A program made the translations under genes and the position numbers. The notes beneath the pieces are model-generated. The model was not told the DNA's origin and made no database searches. It worked only from the letters and a program-made list of their open reading frames with translations. Positions 46,824 through 59,695 of a stretch of DNA of 64,000 nt are shown in pieces (position 1 is the first letter of the stretch; every line of letters begins with the position of its first letter). The stretch comes from Progne subis subis (Eukaryota; Chordata; Aves; Passeriformes; Hirundinidae). The stretch spans positions 496,001 through 560,000 of the forward strand of contig JAKJHU010000054.1 of NCBI GenBank assembly GCA_022316685.1, written 5' to 3'.

Positions 46824-49628
46824 TGCTATATTTTTATATCGTTCTTATTCTGCCGTTACCGTTGGACAGCACGCAACAGCTTCCAGCACTAAAATTTGGC
46901 AGGGATCGATTAAATTTGGTCCAATTACCCATTCGTTGCCACCGAAAACTGCTTCCCAGGGGCTTTGAGAGCTGATGGAGTCGCGGGAAGAGAAAAATCT
47001 CACGACATTGAATTGCTGGGAAAGATAAAAACGTGAAGGGACGCGGCGTCTTCTCGGTTTTAACTCAAATTTCCACCAAGGGACTTGAGGTGGAAACTCC
47101 AGATTCAGGGATCCCAGTAGGGTGTGGAAAACCCGAGCCTCCGATTCCCAGGAAATCTGCTACAGGGGCACATTTCAACCCTGGCTTTTCAACACCTCGT
47201 TCACCCCAAATCAGGGTTTTAATGCCCCTGATTAAATTGAAATTCCCTTCCTCTACGGCGAGAACCGGCCCCGGGCCCGGACGAGGCCTGAGAGGCTCGG
47301 CCTGTGGAATTAACGCCGAGAAAATTAAAAAAGGACAAGATTTTACCTCATGTTTCCCGCTGGGAAAAGCAGGCAGCTTTAATTTAATTAGAGCCTGGAA
47401 ACATTTTGGGGAGGTGACGCCGCCACAGCAACTTCCTCCCTGGCTGTGGAAGCACCAGGCCCAACAGCAGAAGAAAACACCGCGGATTTTGGACGCCTCC
47501 CTGTATATTTTATTTTTGTACCCACAACGAGCTGCCAGGTGCCAGCAGCTTTCATTTAATCTGCTTTATTATTATTATTATTATTATTATTTAAATTTTA
47601 TTTTATTTTATTTTTAAGCATTGCAGCCACGTCCACCCTCAGGGATGAGCGGGAGATCCCAGCTCCGAGCCCCCCCTGGAAAAAGCGGTGTTGAAAAGGG
47701 AACAACTGTGCTCAAATCGTGAGGGGGGGAGGACAACGGTGCTGGCTTTGATTTTTTTATTATTATTTTGCTGCAAGTTGCCTCCAAAATAACCCTGGAA
47801 GAGACAATCCAAGTTGTCTCCAGCGTTATCCCAGCTCAGCTGCTGGGGAAGGGAAATGATTCACAAGAGGGAGACGGAGGAGAAGCTGAGAAAGGAAAAA
47901 GAAAAAGCAAATTTTTGCTGGCTCAGGCGTTCCATGGCCGTCTTGCTTCTCCAATCAGAGTTGGTTTTTTTTTTATCCCACTCAAGCAGCTCCCAGACCT
48001 TCAGGGAAGCTCAGGCCTGGACTTCCCATCAAAGCAATTCCTGAATAATCCAGCCCAGAGGAGCTCAGCTCATCCACGCTGCCACAGCGCTCCGAGGAGA
48101 GAGGCAGGAGCAGGACAGGGAATATTTGAGTGCTTTCTCCACATCAGCAGCCACATCCAGCTCATCCCTCCGTGGCCATCCCCACCCTTTCAGCCCTTTT
48201 TCTTCACAAGATCAACTCCCAAGCCCTGCAGGTCTGCAGGGATATTTTATTTCTGTTTCAGGGGGGGGTTTAATTTATGATTTAATCATGTGCATGATTC
48301 CTGCACACATCAACTCTGTAGATAAAAACCCCAGTGATAAATAAAATTCCCATTTCAGAGCCTTCCTAAGGGCTCCTTCCTTCTGCACATCTCATTCCCA
48401 TGGGTGAGACACAAACTCTGTGCTTCAGGAAACCCCATTTTTTTTGGTTTTTTTTACCCAAATCTCTGCAATTCCTCCCCGGAGCAGGCCCAAAACTCGC
48501 GTGCAGGAGAAGGGACTTTGCTGGTGCCGTGCCAAGGGCTCCGAACAAAAGCTTTTCCCTGCTCCTGATCCAAGGCTATCAGGAAATAATTGGAGCCGAC
48601 ACACGCCCTGGTGGGACTGAGCCCAAGAGCTCGTTTGGAAAGGCAATCAGCTTAAAAAATCAGCTTAAAAATCAGCTTTAAACCCGGCCCAGCTCGTGCT
48701 GGCAAGGTTTGAATCTCGCTGGGGAACGGGGAGAGTGGATTAGCCTGGAGGAGGGGTGTGCTCTCAGCCTTGGGGTGACATCCCTGCTCCCCACCCAGCC
48801 CTCTGCCCTGCACCATCAGCACCCTCAGGAATGATGGAAAATAAAAGCCACAACCCCCTCTGGGCAGATCCTGCTGCCTGCAGGGGTGAACTCGCTTCCC
48901 ACAACATCAAAACCGACGCCAAAAGCTCTTTCTGCCACATCTCCATCAGTCTGCATCACGTCACTCATGGAAGGCCAATATAAAGCTGATTATTTTGTGG
49001 TCAGAGGGCAGGGAAACCTCAACCTGCAGCGCCTGAATCCCACAGCGCTACGTTTTGGGAACCTCCGGGTGCCCTTTCCGTGGAAAGGACAACAAGCAAG
49101 CACAAAAATTGCATTTTCTCACCACCAGAGCCCGATCCCAGCAGCAAACGCTCCTGAAATAACACCCAGGGAAGGCATCACACGAGATGTGGCCTCTCTA
49201 GAATCACACAGGGGGTGGGAATGTGCCTTTTTTTATTATTTTTTTAATCTGATTTTCAAACTCTGGGAGGAAAACTACGTCGTAGGGCTGGGGATTTGGG
49301 ACAGACCACACACACACACAGAGTCCAGCCTCGCCAGCTGATGCTGCTGACAAGGAAAAAGCTGGGATGTGCCCTTTTCCTGAGCACTGAGCTCCCAACC
49401 AGCTGAGAAATGCTGGTGAGGAGCCCTCAGCTGAGCTCCTGCAGATCCATCGGCCACACATCTGGGAATATCCATGAATTTGCTGCCACTGCCACGATCT
49501 TGCACCTCCACAGCTCCTGAATCCCGGGTCACACACAGCAAAAAAAAAAATGCTGTGGGCAGCACCTAAATCGATCCCTTGGGATTTTAGCTTTTATATT
49601 TTTTTGTGTAATTGTAATCCTGCAGTTC

Positions 49629-50020
49629 TGTAGTGCGTAACTCTAAAGTCCATGTAGAATGAGAGCTGCTGCTCTCCCATTTTGGTCAGACACAGCAATT
49701 CCTCTCCAGGTCTGGGGATCAAGGACACCTCACTGCCTCAGGCCTGGAGAAATGTAACCAAAAGTGAGCTGGGGGGAGAAAACTGGGGGTGAATGACTTC
49801 ATTACCTGAAGATTTAATTGGAAGGTTGAGCCCCAATATGCAAATGGAGCAAACCGATAAAAGTGTAAAACTCATGTCCACTGTCCATTTCTGGGGGTAG
49901 CCCCTTCGGAGGCTTCATCTGCCTGAAGATGTAGACAAATGTCCCCGGAGGCCCTTCAATAAATATAAATAAACTTTTTATTCCCTTAATTCTGACTGGC
50001 CTGTGTTTTTAGGTGGCTCA
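49629..50020 (+). mobile_element. Probable solo LTR (D), boundaries approximate
   Basis: LTR-like organisation: TGTAGTGCGTAACTCTAAAG at the left, GGGGGTAGCCCCTTCGGAGG, CTTCAATAAATATAAATAAA (polyadenylation signals) and a CA end near GGTGGCTCA. No target-site duplication could be fixed, so ends are uncertain. Confidence 0.5.
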
Positions 50021-50477
50021 GAAAGGCACCGAAATCAGCTCCTGGAAGGAGCAGGAACGCTGCCCAGCTCCCTCCTTCCCTTCCACCCCTGCTGGAAAGC
50101 TCGGAGGAGAAGCTGTGCCCTGCTGAGCGATTCCAGGCAGCAGCCCCGGCACGGCCCAGGGAGCTCACAAAGCCCAGCTTTGCGAGGCTCAGCTCAGGGG
50201 AGCGGTTTTTGGGCAGCGCCTTGGCTTTCCTTGGATGGTGTCCTCCCCGAGCTGGCGGAGCCCCAGCGCGATTCCCGGCGTCGGGACGAGCTGCGGAGCA
50301 CCGAGGGGAGCGGGGAGGGCTGGGAGCACAGCACTTCCCTCCAAAGGGCCTCTCCCCATCGTTCCTGCCCCGAGGAGAGGGAGAGGAGCTGCTGGCTGCC
50401 GCGAGGAGCTGGAGGCTGCCAGCGCTCGGACACATTTCGGCTGGGAGCGGGATCCGTGGCGCTGTGCAATCCACAGG

Positions 50478-51141
50478 TGTCGGAGTCCAGGACATTCCTT
50501 TGGCTGCCCTGGAGGGTCACAGACCTGGGCAGGGGGGTCTGGGACCCTGGCACACAGCCCAGAGGGACACTGGCTTTGATCTCAGTCCATGGGAAAGGCT
50601 TCCTGCACTGCGGGAAGGATTGCAGGCCACAGGAGTGTGAAAGATTGGAGTTTAGCTCATCACAGGGTGAAAAAACAGAAGGTTTGGGGTTTTAGTATGG
50701 AAGTGGATGGGAGCAAGATGGAGGATTTGGGGCGTTGTCTCCTGCTTCTTCTTTCTTCTTCCCTCACTCCATTTTCTGCAGTGACGTTGGCACAAAGTAG
50801 TTTAAAGAGATTGGGTCAAAGTAGAGATGACCTGTTTAGTATAAGAGATAGGTATTGGCAAATAATGATAAATAAAGAATACGTAGCAATTAGTATAAAA
50901 GATAGCGACTGCCCAGTGCCGGGAGGAGTCGAGGAGTCACCAGACGCCCGAGCAGCTGCATGGATCTTTGTTGGGCAAAGAAATCTGAGAAATTTGTAAG
51001 ATAAGAAATAATGAACAAAGCATGCAACCTTGAAAAATCAGAACCTGAAGACTCCGTCTCTTTCTTGCATTTGGCTCAGAGCTTTGCAGAGGGCAAAAAG
51101 ACTCTAAACCCACCTGAATCTCGGAGAAAAAACCCGAGACA
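50478..51141 (+). mobile_element. Solo LTR (C) with target-site duplication
   Basis: 664 bp from TGTCGGAGTCC to AACCCGAGACA, with TG...CA ends and imperfect inverted termini. Flanked by CAGG on both sides (50474-50477 and 51142-51145; ACAGG if one base is shared). Contains a TATA-like GTATAAAAG and AATAAAG. No internal retroviral genes adjoin it. Its U3 shares a motif with LTRs A and B (GGTGAAAAA...GGTTT...GCAAGATGGA). Confidence 0.85.
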
Positions 51142-51197
51142 CAGGCAGCCCTGCTCCAATGGGATGTGCTCAGCGGGGAAACAAGGAGAGGAGGAGC

Positions 51198-51721
51198 TGG
51201 AGGGTGCTGAGAATTTCAGGCTTTCTGTGCTGACAGGCACTGACCCTCAAGCAAACACAACATTTGAGGCCGTGGAACAGGCTCCCGAAATTCAGTGATG
51301 GCCCTGGGGTTGTGGGTGTGTAGTTTGGATAGGATTGTGTGATATCACGGGGTGAAAAACTTAGGATTTGAGGTTTTGGTATATAATAATACATGGAGAG
51401 AGCAAGATGGATGATTTTGGGTGTTGGCTAAGTTCTTCTTCTTTCACATTCTTCTTCATGGGTTTGGGTGGGTTTTTTTTCTAATTGGCTGAAAAAGGGT
51501 GGTCGGTTATTGGGTTAAAAGTATAAATAATATAGGTGTCATCTCGTTATCGGGTAATTAGCACTTAAAAGACCTTGGGAAGAGTTAGAGACAGCTCCAT
51601 GCTCTACCTTGTTGGCTAAAACTCACAACTCGTGAGACTGCACCACAGATAAGAATTAATAAACATCTGAGTGTGAAAAAGAGAAAATTGCATCTCCTGA
51701 GCTTTAATCCTGGCTCGAACA
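51198..51721 (+). mobile_element. Solo LTR (A), same family as LTR B, 5' end damaged
   Basis: Aligns along its length with the LTR at 56160: TGCTGAGAATTTCAGGCTTT, GCAAGATGGATGATTTTGGG, CACTTAAAAGACCTTGG, AATTAATAAACATCTGAG (polyadenylation signal), and an end in GGCTCGAACA. The expected first bases are altered or lost and no target-site duplication is visible. Confidence 0.85.
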
Positions 51722-52013
51722 GGAAGGAAGGAAGATAAAAACCTCACAAGGAGGCACCAGCCAAGGCTGGGAACCACCAGGCTCCTGCTGCTCTGGGTGA
51801 AGAAATGGGAGCTGGTCAAACCCAGGGATAAATGGGAGCAGGCAGAGGTTAATATATTAATTAATATATTTATACGTTATACAGTAATTATATGTTATAT
51901 TTATATTATTGTTTATATAATTATATGTATTGATATATTGGATCTATTTATCAATGTATTTAACATATTAATTATATGGTAATTAATAGGTAATGATTTG
52001 GGTGTTTTATTTA

Positions 52014-52014
<1 letters not shown>

Positions 52015-52041
<27 letters not shown>
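52015..52041. repeat. AT microsatellite
   Basis: About 13 AT dinucleotides, followed by a T-rich run. Confidence 0.95.
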
Positions 52042-52044
<3 letters not shown>

Positions 52045-52473
52045 TTTTTTTTTCAGTGCAGATAAATAACCCTGGAGTCACTGCCTGCCCTCCCTGCATC
52101 ACCACAAGGGCAAGATTTGGGTCCCCAAGCCGGATTTCAGGGCTGCTCCAAAAGGAGAGAGCTCGGAGGAGAACACACAGCCTGATGATAAAGATGTTAC
52201 AGCAAATTAATTTGTTTTCATTAAAAGACGAATCCCTGCTCCTCCTCCAGCAGCAGAATCCCTGGGGATGGGCAGAGCCCTGGGGGCTGCCCCGGGGCCA
52301 AGCACCGTGGAAAAGAGGCCAAAGCTAATGATTGAAGGATTCCTGCTGCAGCACAGCAGGGGAATGACCCAAATTAGAACAATTAGCCATTGTCTGGGGG
52401 CTGCGAGGAAGCAACAGGATTTTTCCTTCGGCGTTATTACACAGTTCCCACATTTCTGTCACTCACAATCAAC

Positions 52474-52477
<4 letters not shown>

Positions 52478-52538
<61 letters not shown>
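52478..52538. repeat. Compound A27 / (TA)17 tract
   Basis: A run of 27 A leads directly into about 17 TA dinucleotides. A TTTG tetranucleotide run follows at 52605-52624. Confidence 0.95.
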
Positions 52539-52541
<3 letters not shown>

Positions 52542-52891
52542 CTGCCCTCCATATCTTAACACAAGAGAACGCCCTGGCCTTACAAAATACTTTAAAAATT
52601 AAGTTTGTTTGTTTGTTTGTTTGTTTTCCCCCTCCCCTTTTCTGGCTCTTTTAGAAGAATTTTGCATCTCTTTCTGGATGCTGCGGGATTTGCTGCTGTG
52701 AGGCACGAGAAGCGCAGACCACACTTATCCCGGGAACACCATTCCCTGCACAGGAAATATTTGGTGGGGAGTTCCCCCCGCCAAGATTTTTGCATTTTGT
52801 GCAGTCCGGCAGACAATGAACCTTAGAACATGAGCTATTTCACACCTGAAAAATAAGAGAATGAGAGATTTCCTTCCAAATCCTCCTCCTT

Positions 52892-52929
<38 letters not shown>

Positions 52930-53793
52930 GTCTAGGACAATAGGATAATAGTTTGGATTATTAAGCAAAAAAACCCTCAAACAGTTGAAAGACAAAACCC
53001 CTCCATGTTCACAATGATAAATGGAATTATTATCCAGTTAAACAAAGGCATAAACCAGTGAGACATGCCCTGGGAAGCCCCAGGGGAGAAAATCCTCAAT
53101 GGCTTTAATGTGCATCCAATCAGTTATCCCAAATTAGCAGGAGGCAAAGAGAGCAAATCCCCAGGGACTGGAGCTGGGGCAGGGACAGACCTTGGGGTTT
53201 GGAAACGATGGCAGCAAAACAGAAACGTGGAAATGTGAGGGATTGGCAGCCTGGGAGATCCCTGGAGCGGGAATGGAGACCCCAAACGCTCCCGGGACCC
53301 CCTGGTCTCAGGGAATCAGGGGGGAAAAGCCGTGTCCACCGCCCCCAGTGCACCAACCCGAGCTCTGCCCACCCCAAACCTGCAGCTGAGACCCCAACAC
53401 GGCTTTTCCTGCTCCCCCCGGCGCTTAAAGGGATCCGAATTTATGGCTTTTTCCCTTTTGATGTTGTCACGAGGGGCTGGAGTCATCTAATGATTTTCTG
53501 CTTCGCTTTTCCCCTTCTCTTTCTTCTCCTTTTTGTCCCTCCCCCCCTCTGCTTTCAGAGCGTGGGGCTGAGCTCAGCCTATTGTTGCTTGCACACATCT
53601 GTGCTGCAGCCAGTCCCACATTCCCCTTTGGAATCCCTCATGGAGTTTTCTCCAGCAAATCACCATGAGACCAAGGGGTAGGAAAAGATTTAAATCCACC
53701 ATTCCCCCAAAACTTCCCAAGAAGCAGGAGGTGAGCACAGGGGTTGGTGACTGTTCCTACCTACAACCCCATCCAGGTGTGCAGGGGAGGATG

Positions 53794-53863
53794 CAAACCC
53801 CAAATCCCAGATCCCAAACCCCGAATCCCAAATCCCAAATCCCAAACCCCAAACCCCAAATCC
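53794..53863. repeat. CCCAAAY 7-bp array
   Basis: About nine units of CCCAAAT/CCCAAAC/CCCGAAT. The 7-base unit is not the vertebrate telomere repeat. Confidence 0.9.
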
Positions 53864-55562
53864 TGCGTGGTCGAGTTCCTTGGGCAAGGCATGAAAATCC
53901 CCCTGGAAGAGCTCTCCAGGGAGGTGCCCTTAAAACATCACCACCAGGGTGTTGCAATTCCCTTTCCCTCATTTCAGGCTCCTCTGGGAAGAGGAGGATG
54001 TGGAGGGTGAGGGATGAGGTGGGTGATGCCCAGAGGGAAGCAGATGTTGGCACAGTGGAGCGACAGACCCCCAAAATAAATTCCAAATAAAGTGACGACG
54101 AGGCTTCAGGGCTGACGAGTTTGACCCACCCTCGTAGCACAGAGCAGAAATCCCTTCTGGAAATAAATCCTGTCTGGTTTAATTCAAATTAGAGGAGGAA
54201 CTGAAGCAATTTAATCAAGGCCACTTTAATAAGAATGAGGGTTTTGGTTTTTGTCGTGTTTTGCAGCCATCACTGTGGATCCACAGGGTTTACACACAGC
54301 CAGAGCCCAGCATCAAACCAGGTCCCACATCACCTCACATCGGTGTGCTTTCATACAAAACTACCCCAAATATTAGGAAATCCCGGTGGCTTGTAGGAAA
54401 TCCTGCCGAGAGAACGTCAAAAGATGCCCGGAAACAGAAATTAAAGACATAAAAGCTGCGCAGAAACAATGCAAACCCAGCAAACAGCTCCAGATGCTGT
54501 TTGGATAGGGAATGCTGCTCGTGGTGGAAACCTCGCTCCCTTCCTTCTGGTTTGCTTGCATAGAGGTTTTACCCACACAAAAATTCCCTCCTAAAGAAGG
54601 TAAAAGAGGTAAAATCTGAAGCAGTATAAATATAAGCCAAAGAAAATAGGCTTTTTTTTTTTCTTTTTTTTTTTTTTTAAGGAGGAGAAAAACCGATCTT
54701 CTATCAAGCAGAAATTAGACTTTGATAAAACCTTATTAGAAACCCCACAAAATTTTGCAGAGGAAGGAGCATCTCGGAGATGCTGATCCGAAAACTCTAC
54801 CCCATCACCTGGCAAACACCAAAGCCCGCTACAAAACCCTCCAGTGGAATTCCAAACCCAGGCCTGCCGATAAGGACCGAAATGAAATGTAAAAGAAAAT
54901 GCCTCTGCCTAAGGATTATTAAAGGTTGTGGCTGTCATTAGCTGCGAAGCAGGGGGAGAATTCAGACCCTGAGCAGCACTTCTGGCCCTTCACCCCCTTT
55001 TCGGAGCAGCCTGATGCTCTGGCAGCTGAAGGTGTCCTGGAGCAGATGGCAGGGGCTCCGTGCCAGGGCAAAATTTAACATTCTGCAGGGTCCTGCTTGA
55101 CAGCAGCATAAAGCTCAGTGAGGGGGAAAGGCAGCAACTGGTGTAAAATGGGAGTGGGCTCCACTTGTGGGGCCTGCAGGGACAGCCAGGCTGGCACCTG
55201 AGGGCACCCGCCTGGCCCATGCCCAGAACGGAAAATTAACCCCTTGGCTTTCATCAAATTAACCCAACACCGAGCATGGCACGTGCCTTAACTTCACGAT
55301 TCAAAAAAACCCCAAATCCTCCCGTTCCAGGCAAATCTACCAAAGCTAGAAACCCCAAATCAGTGGGATTGCCACGGCTCCCCATCATGTCCTGGCTGGG
55401 GAGGGTGCTCACCTCCCCCTGAGCACCAGCCAGGCTCATTCCTGAGCTCTTTTAGGAGAGGATTCGTCCCTGTCCAACTCTGAGAAATTCCAGCTGTGCC
55501 ACCACAATCCCACCAGCACCGAGGGTTCACTTAGGACAACCACAGAGCGCCGAGGACACGGC

Positions 55563-55608
55563 AATTAGCCCAAATTAGCCCAAATTAGCCCAAATTAGCC
55601 CAAATTAG
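55563..55608. repeat. 10-bp repeat CAAATTAGCC
   Basis: Four and a half perfect units of CAAATTAGCC. Confidence 0.95.
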
Positions 55609-56159
55609 GGGCTGATGGAGCAGAAGACTGAAAAGCAAAACCTGCAGGAACAAAAGGAAGGAAGGGAACCCAGTTTTGCACATTTTCCCCCAGTCTGCTT
55701 TGCCGAAAGCGCGACGGCGTTGACACGCCGAAATGAAAAGCAATGTACAATAGGGCTTATCAAGAGAGGCAGAGGCAGGAGATGAACGGGATTGCAGCAG
55801 CTCAGGAAGTTGTTCCAAAGGATCCCGGAGTAATATTGCACTTGGACTTCAGAGAAGCAATTAGAGAAGGCAATAAAATCCGAGGCGATGGACGGCCCTG
55901 AGGGGAACATGGAAGATAAAGGGAAATTGCAAAAAAAAAAAAAAAAAAAAAAAGAATATAAAAATCTTCCCTGAGAGCTGCTGGAGGGTGCCCAGCTCAG
56001 CTTCCACGGAAAAGGAGGAACGGGGGCAGAGGCAGGGAGGTGTGTGCTGCATTTCATGGTGCTGTGAGACCCTAAAAACCTGCCTGAGGTGTGGGGAGGA
56101 GGCCTTGGAGCATCCCCACTCCCGATAGATTGGACCCACTTGAGTGCTACAAACGAAGC

Positions 56160-56658
56160 TGTTGGAACCCTGGGCACTGAGAATTCCAGGCTTTCTGTGC
56201 TGACAGGCACTGACCTCCAAGAAAACACTGCATTGGACCTGAGGCCTTGGAGGAGGCTTCCAAAATTGGGTGACTGCATTGGGACTGTGGGTGTGGAGTT
56301 AAAATAGAAGTGTGTGACACCACAGGGTGGAAAACTTAAGAGTTTAAGGTTTTAGAATGTAGTAATATATATATATATATATAAAGCAAGATGGAATATT
56401 TTGTAATTGGATAGAAAAATCCGCATTTCGGGCCGCTGGTGGTTGGTCATTGGGTTAAAGGTAAAAATAATTCAGGTGTCATTTCATAATTAGACACTTT
56501 GTGCTTAAAAGACCTTGGAAAGAGATAGAGCCAGAGCCATTTTTCACTTTGTTAGCTAGAACTCACAGCTTGTGAGACTGTACCAGAGATAAAAATTAAT
56601 AAACATCTGAGCCTGAACACGAACACTGTCTCTCGAGCATCTAACCCCGGCTCTAACA
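56160..56658 (+). mobile_element. Solo LTR (B)
   Basis: 499 bp from TGTTGGAACC to GGCTCTAACA. The 5-bp flanks GAAGC (56155-56159) and GAAGA (56659-56663) match at four of five bases, a slightly decayed target-site duplication. Contains AATTAATAAACATCTGAG as polyadenylation signal. An internal TA run lies at 56366-56382. Same family as LTR A. No coding remains. Confidence 0.87.
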
Positions 56659-59624
56659 GAAGAACAGGAGATAATAAAGCCACACAAAGCCATTGTGGGG
56701 AGGCCACTTCGATGCCACCGGAAAGGTCACTGGAGCAGCATCCTAATGCCAAATCCACCTGCATCCTGCTGGCAGAGCTGCCGTGGAACAAAGGGAGTGC
56801 CTAAAAAGCCAGGAGGGGTTACTCTGTGCTTCCCCCTTACTCTGGCAAACAACAGGTTAATCATTGCAGCTGGTGCACAGGAGCCGAGAGAAAATCTGGG
56901 TTGGGATGCTGCTGCTGGAATCAGAGTGCTCAGGGGGCTGTGGCACAGGGAGGATGAATCCCAGAGGAAAACCCGCATTTCTCGGGGAAAACCCTCCTTG
57001 GAAGCTGGGTCTCAGCCCATCACCTGCTGAATGCAGGCACCACTGGCCCTCCTGTGCTGCCTCTCCCCTCCCAGGGGGAAAGCAGACGTGGATTATCGGG
57101 TTATTTATCGCGTTCTTTGTGTCCCACATTCAGGACATCACCCAGACGCTTTCCCAGCCTGGATCAGCCGCACCACATCGGATCCCACGGGAAGCAGAGC
57201 CCAGCCCAGCCCCTCATCGCTGCGGGAGAATATTCCCTGAGATATTTTTTGCCATTCCCTGGGAGTTCTCAGCCCTGGGAGCCTGGGGAGGGGTGGGCAG
57301 GACCCCCTCACATCCAGCCCCTGCTGTTCCCTGCAAATGCGAATCCCAGGGAAAGGGCACAACGCTCATCTCCAGCTCATTAACCACCGTGGGGCCCTCG
57401 CGGGCACGGCAGAACTGGGGATTTTCCCGATTTTTTTAAGGGAAAAAGAGGTGAGGGAGCAGCAGTCGAGGGTATCCAAGCTCTCCCAGCAGCAGCTCCG
57501 GGATGCAGCGGGGCTGGAGGGAGTGGGGTCCCTTCCAAGAGCTCCAGGAAGATGTGAAACCGGGAGCTGTGCCGGGGATTTCCTGGGAGGAAAAAGGAAA
57601 GTGACAGAGAAATCGGGAGGATTTAGCAAATTACCCAACGACTGCAAAACTCTTTGAAGATGGGGAAGGGTGGGATAAAGCTGTTACCCAAATCCCCAAA
57701 TCCCCCAAACTGGGAGATAATCACTTTGCTGGACTTTGGCCAAGAATCCCAGCCCCTGCCGTGGAGGAAGAGCGATCACTGGAAAGCCTCGTGGCACCTT
57801 CCCTATTTACAAAAACTCAGATTTTGATTTTTATTTTTTATTTTTTCCCTACTAGAGACAGAGAAGGAGCCGTCGCCTGGTGCTTCCCAGGGAAAGGAGG
57901 GCACGTTCTGCCCGTGGGGTGAACCAGAGCGGGTTCAGCAGACCCACAGGGTCCTGAGCCACCCCAAATCTGGGGGAAAGCATCTCTGCCCTGTGGCACA
58001 GCCAAGCCAAGGGATGCAGAGCTGTCCCACCAAGGTGACCGTGCTGGGAGCAGCTCCAAGGCAAGCTTGGAGCTCAGCAGCGAAGGGACAAACATCTCCT
58101 TGCTCCAAGAAATAACCTGGCAAGGCAGCTGTGATGCTGCAGGCAGGCTAAATGCCAGGAACTCTTCAAATTCCAGGATTAGCCCTAGGAATGGGAGTGC
58201 TTCCAAGCCCCAGAGGTGTTTTGGGGGCACAGCCCTTCCCAAATCCAGGCTTTGCTTCTCCCCGCTGTGAAATGCTCTTTATTCCTCATTCAGGGCTGGA
58301 GGGAGCAGCAAGGAAAGGGCTGCAGGAAGTGCCAGGGGTTCATCCTCAGTGCCTTCAGCTCATCCTGCAAAGTTCAGCCCCTCTGAGCCCCCCTGCAAAA
58401 CCTGACCAGCAAAGAAACTGAAACTGGGGGGATTTTTGGACTTTTCTTCAAGCCCACGGTGCGGGGCAAAGGCAGGATCGGGGGCAGAGCCTCTGGACAC
58501 GGCAGCAGCTCCATCCCTTCCCCAGACTCTGCAGGAGAGCAGCAGAATCCAAATGTACCCCGGGCACTGCCAGCCTTCAGCGGTCAGGGCTGAAACACGG
58601 GTCGATCGTAGCCCCAGAACTGCTCAGGTTGGGTCATAACACTTACTAAAAATTTAATATCAAATTTTAAAAAACGCTTATTAAAACTTCTCTCACCCTC
58701 CTGGGCAGGTGGTGAGCAGCCTCTTGCTGCCTGGCAAGATGTGGCCACAATCAATTCCTCACCCATCAGCAGAAGTCGATCAACAGAGAGGAAACCCCTC
58801 CTAATGAAAGCCCTGGAAGTTCCCTTATTGAACCACTCATTTCTGCCAAACTCACGTTTCCAGCAGAACCTTCTCCTGCTTGGCATTCCCACAGCTGTGA
58901 CTTGGGCTGGAAAGAGACCTCAAAGCCCCCGGGCAAGTGCCAGCTCTCCCCTCCTCTGCTCAGGTGAATAGATGACCCTGCTGCCAGGGCGGGCAGTCAA
59001 TACCCTCCCTTCCTCGGAGGGAAAGGATGTTCTGATTAAAACCCAAACGAGCTGCACTCCAACGCCAACTACCAGCAGAAAACATCGATAAAATGTGTTG
59101 TTCCTGTTTAATGAGGTGGCTGCTTCTTCATCTGTCACTTCCCTTGGGGAGGCTGTGGGTGAAGAGGTCCTGAGGAAAAGACTGAAAGTTAAACTGGGGA
59201 GCTCCAGCCTCACCCACAGGTGACCGAAACAACTTTTCCAGCCCCTGGTTCATTGTTTAATCCTGTTTTTAATAATTTTATCATCCAACCCATGTGGTGG
59301 TGCCCATCACCCACAGCTGGTGTCACCGAGATGCTCTTGGGGAAGGAGGAGGGGAAGCTGAGCACATCCCTTGCTGCATGCTGTGGCACCTGACATTTGG
59401 GAGGCACTGCAAAAATCCATCTCCAGGCTGATAAAAATCCACCCTGCGGCATTTCCTGGGATTTTGCAGATGGCTGGGAAAGGTCGTCCTGTTATTGTGG
59501 GAGCTGAGCAAAAAGGGGATCTGGCAATTCTGCCAGCTGGCATTGAGATTTCAGGCTTAAGCAACCCAAAAAGGGATCAAAAAAATGAAAAAGTTTGATA
59601 AAAGTCACCTTGGGCCACGCTGGG

Positions 59625-59695
59625 CTGGTTAATGGTTGGACTTGACGATCTGAAATTTTTTCCAGCCTAAATGATTTTCTGATCAGAGCGTGAGT
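59625..59695 (+). mobile_element. CR1 LINE 3'-end fragment
   Basis: GGTTAATGGTTGGACTTGAC, then TTTTTTCCAGCCTAAATGAT, follow the CR1 terminal consensus. Confidence 0.85.

Noticed and set aside
53794..53863. Interstitial telomere-like repeat
   Set aside because: The unit is 7 bases (CCCAAAY), not CCCTAA.
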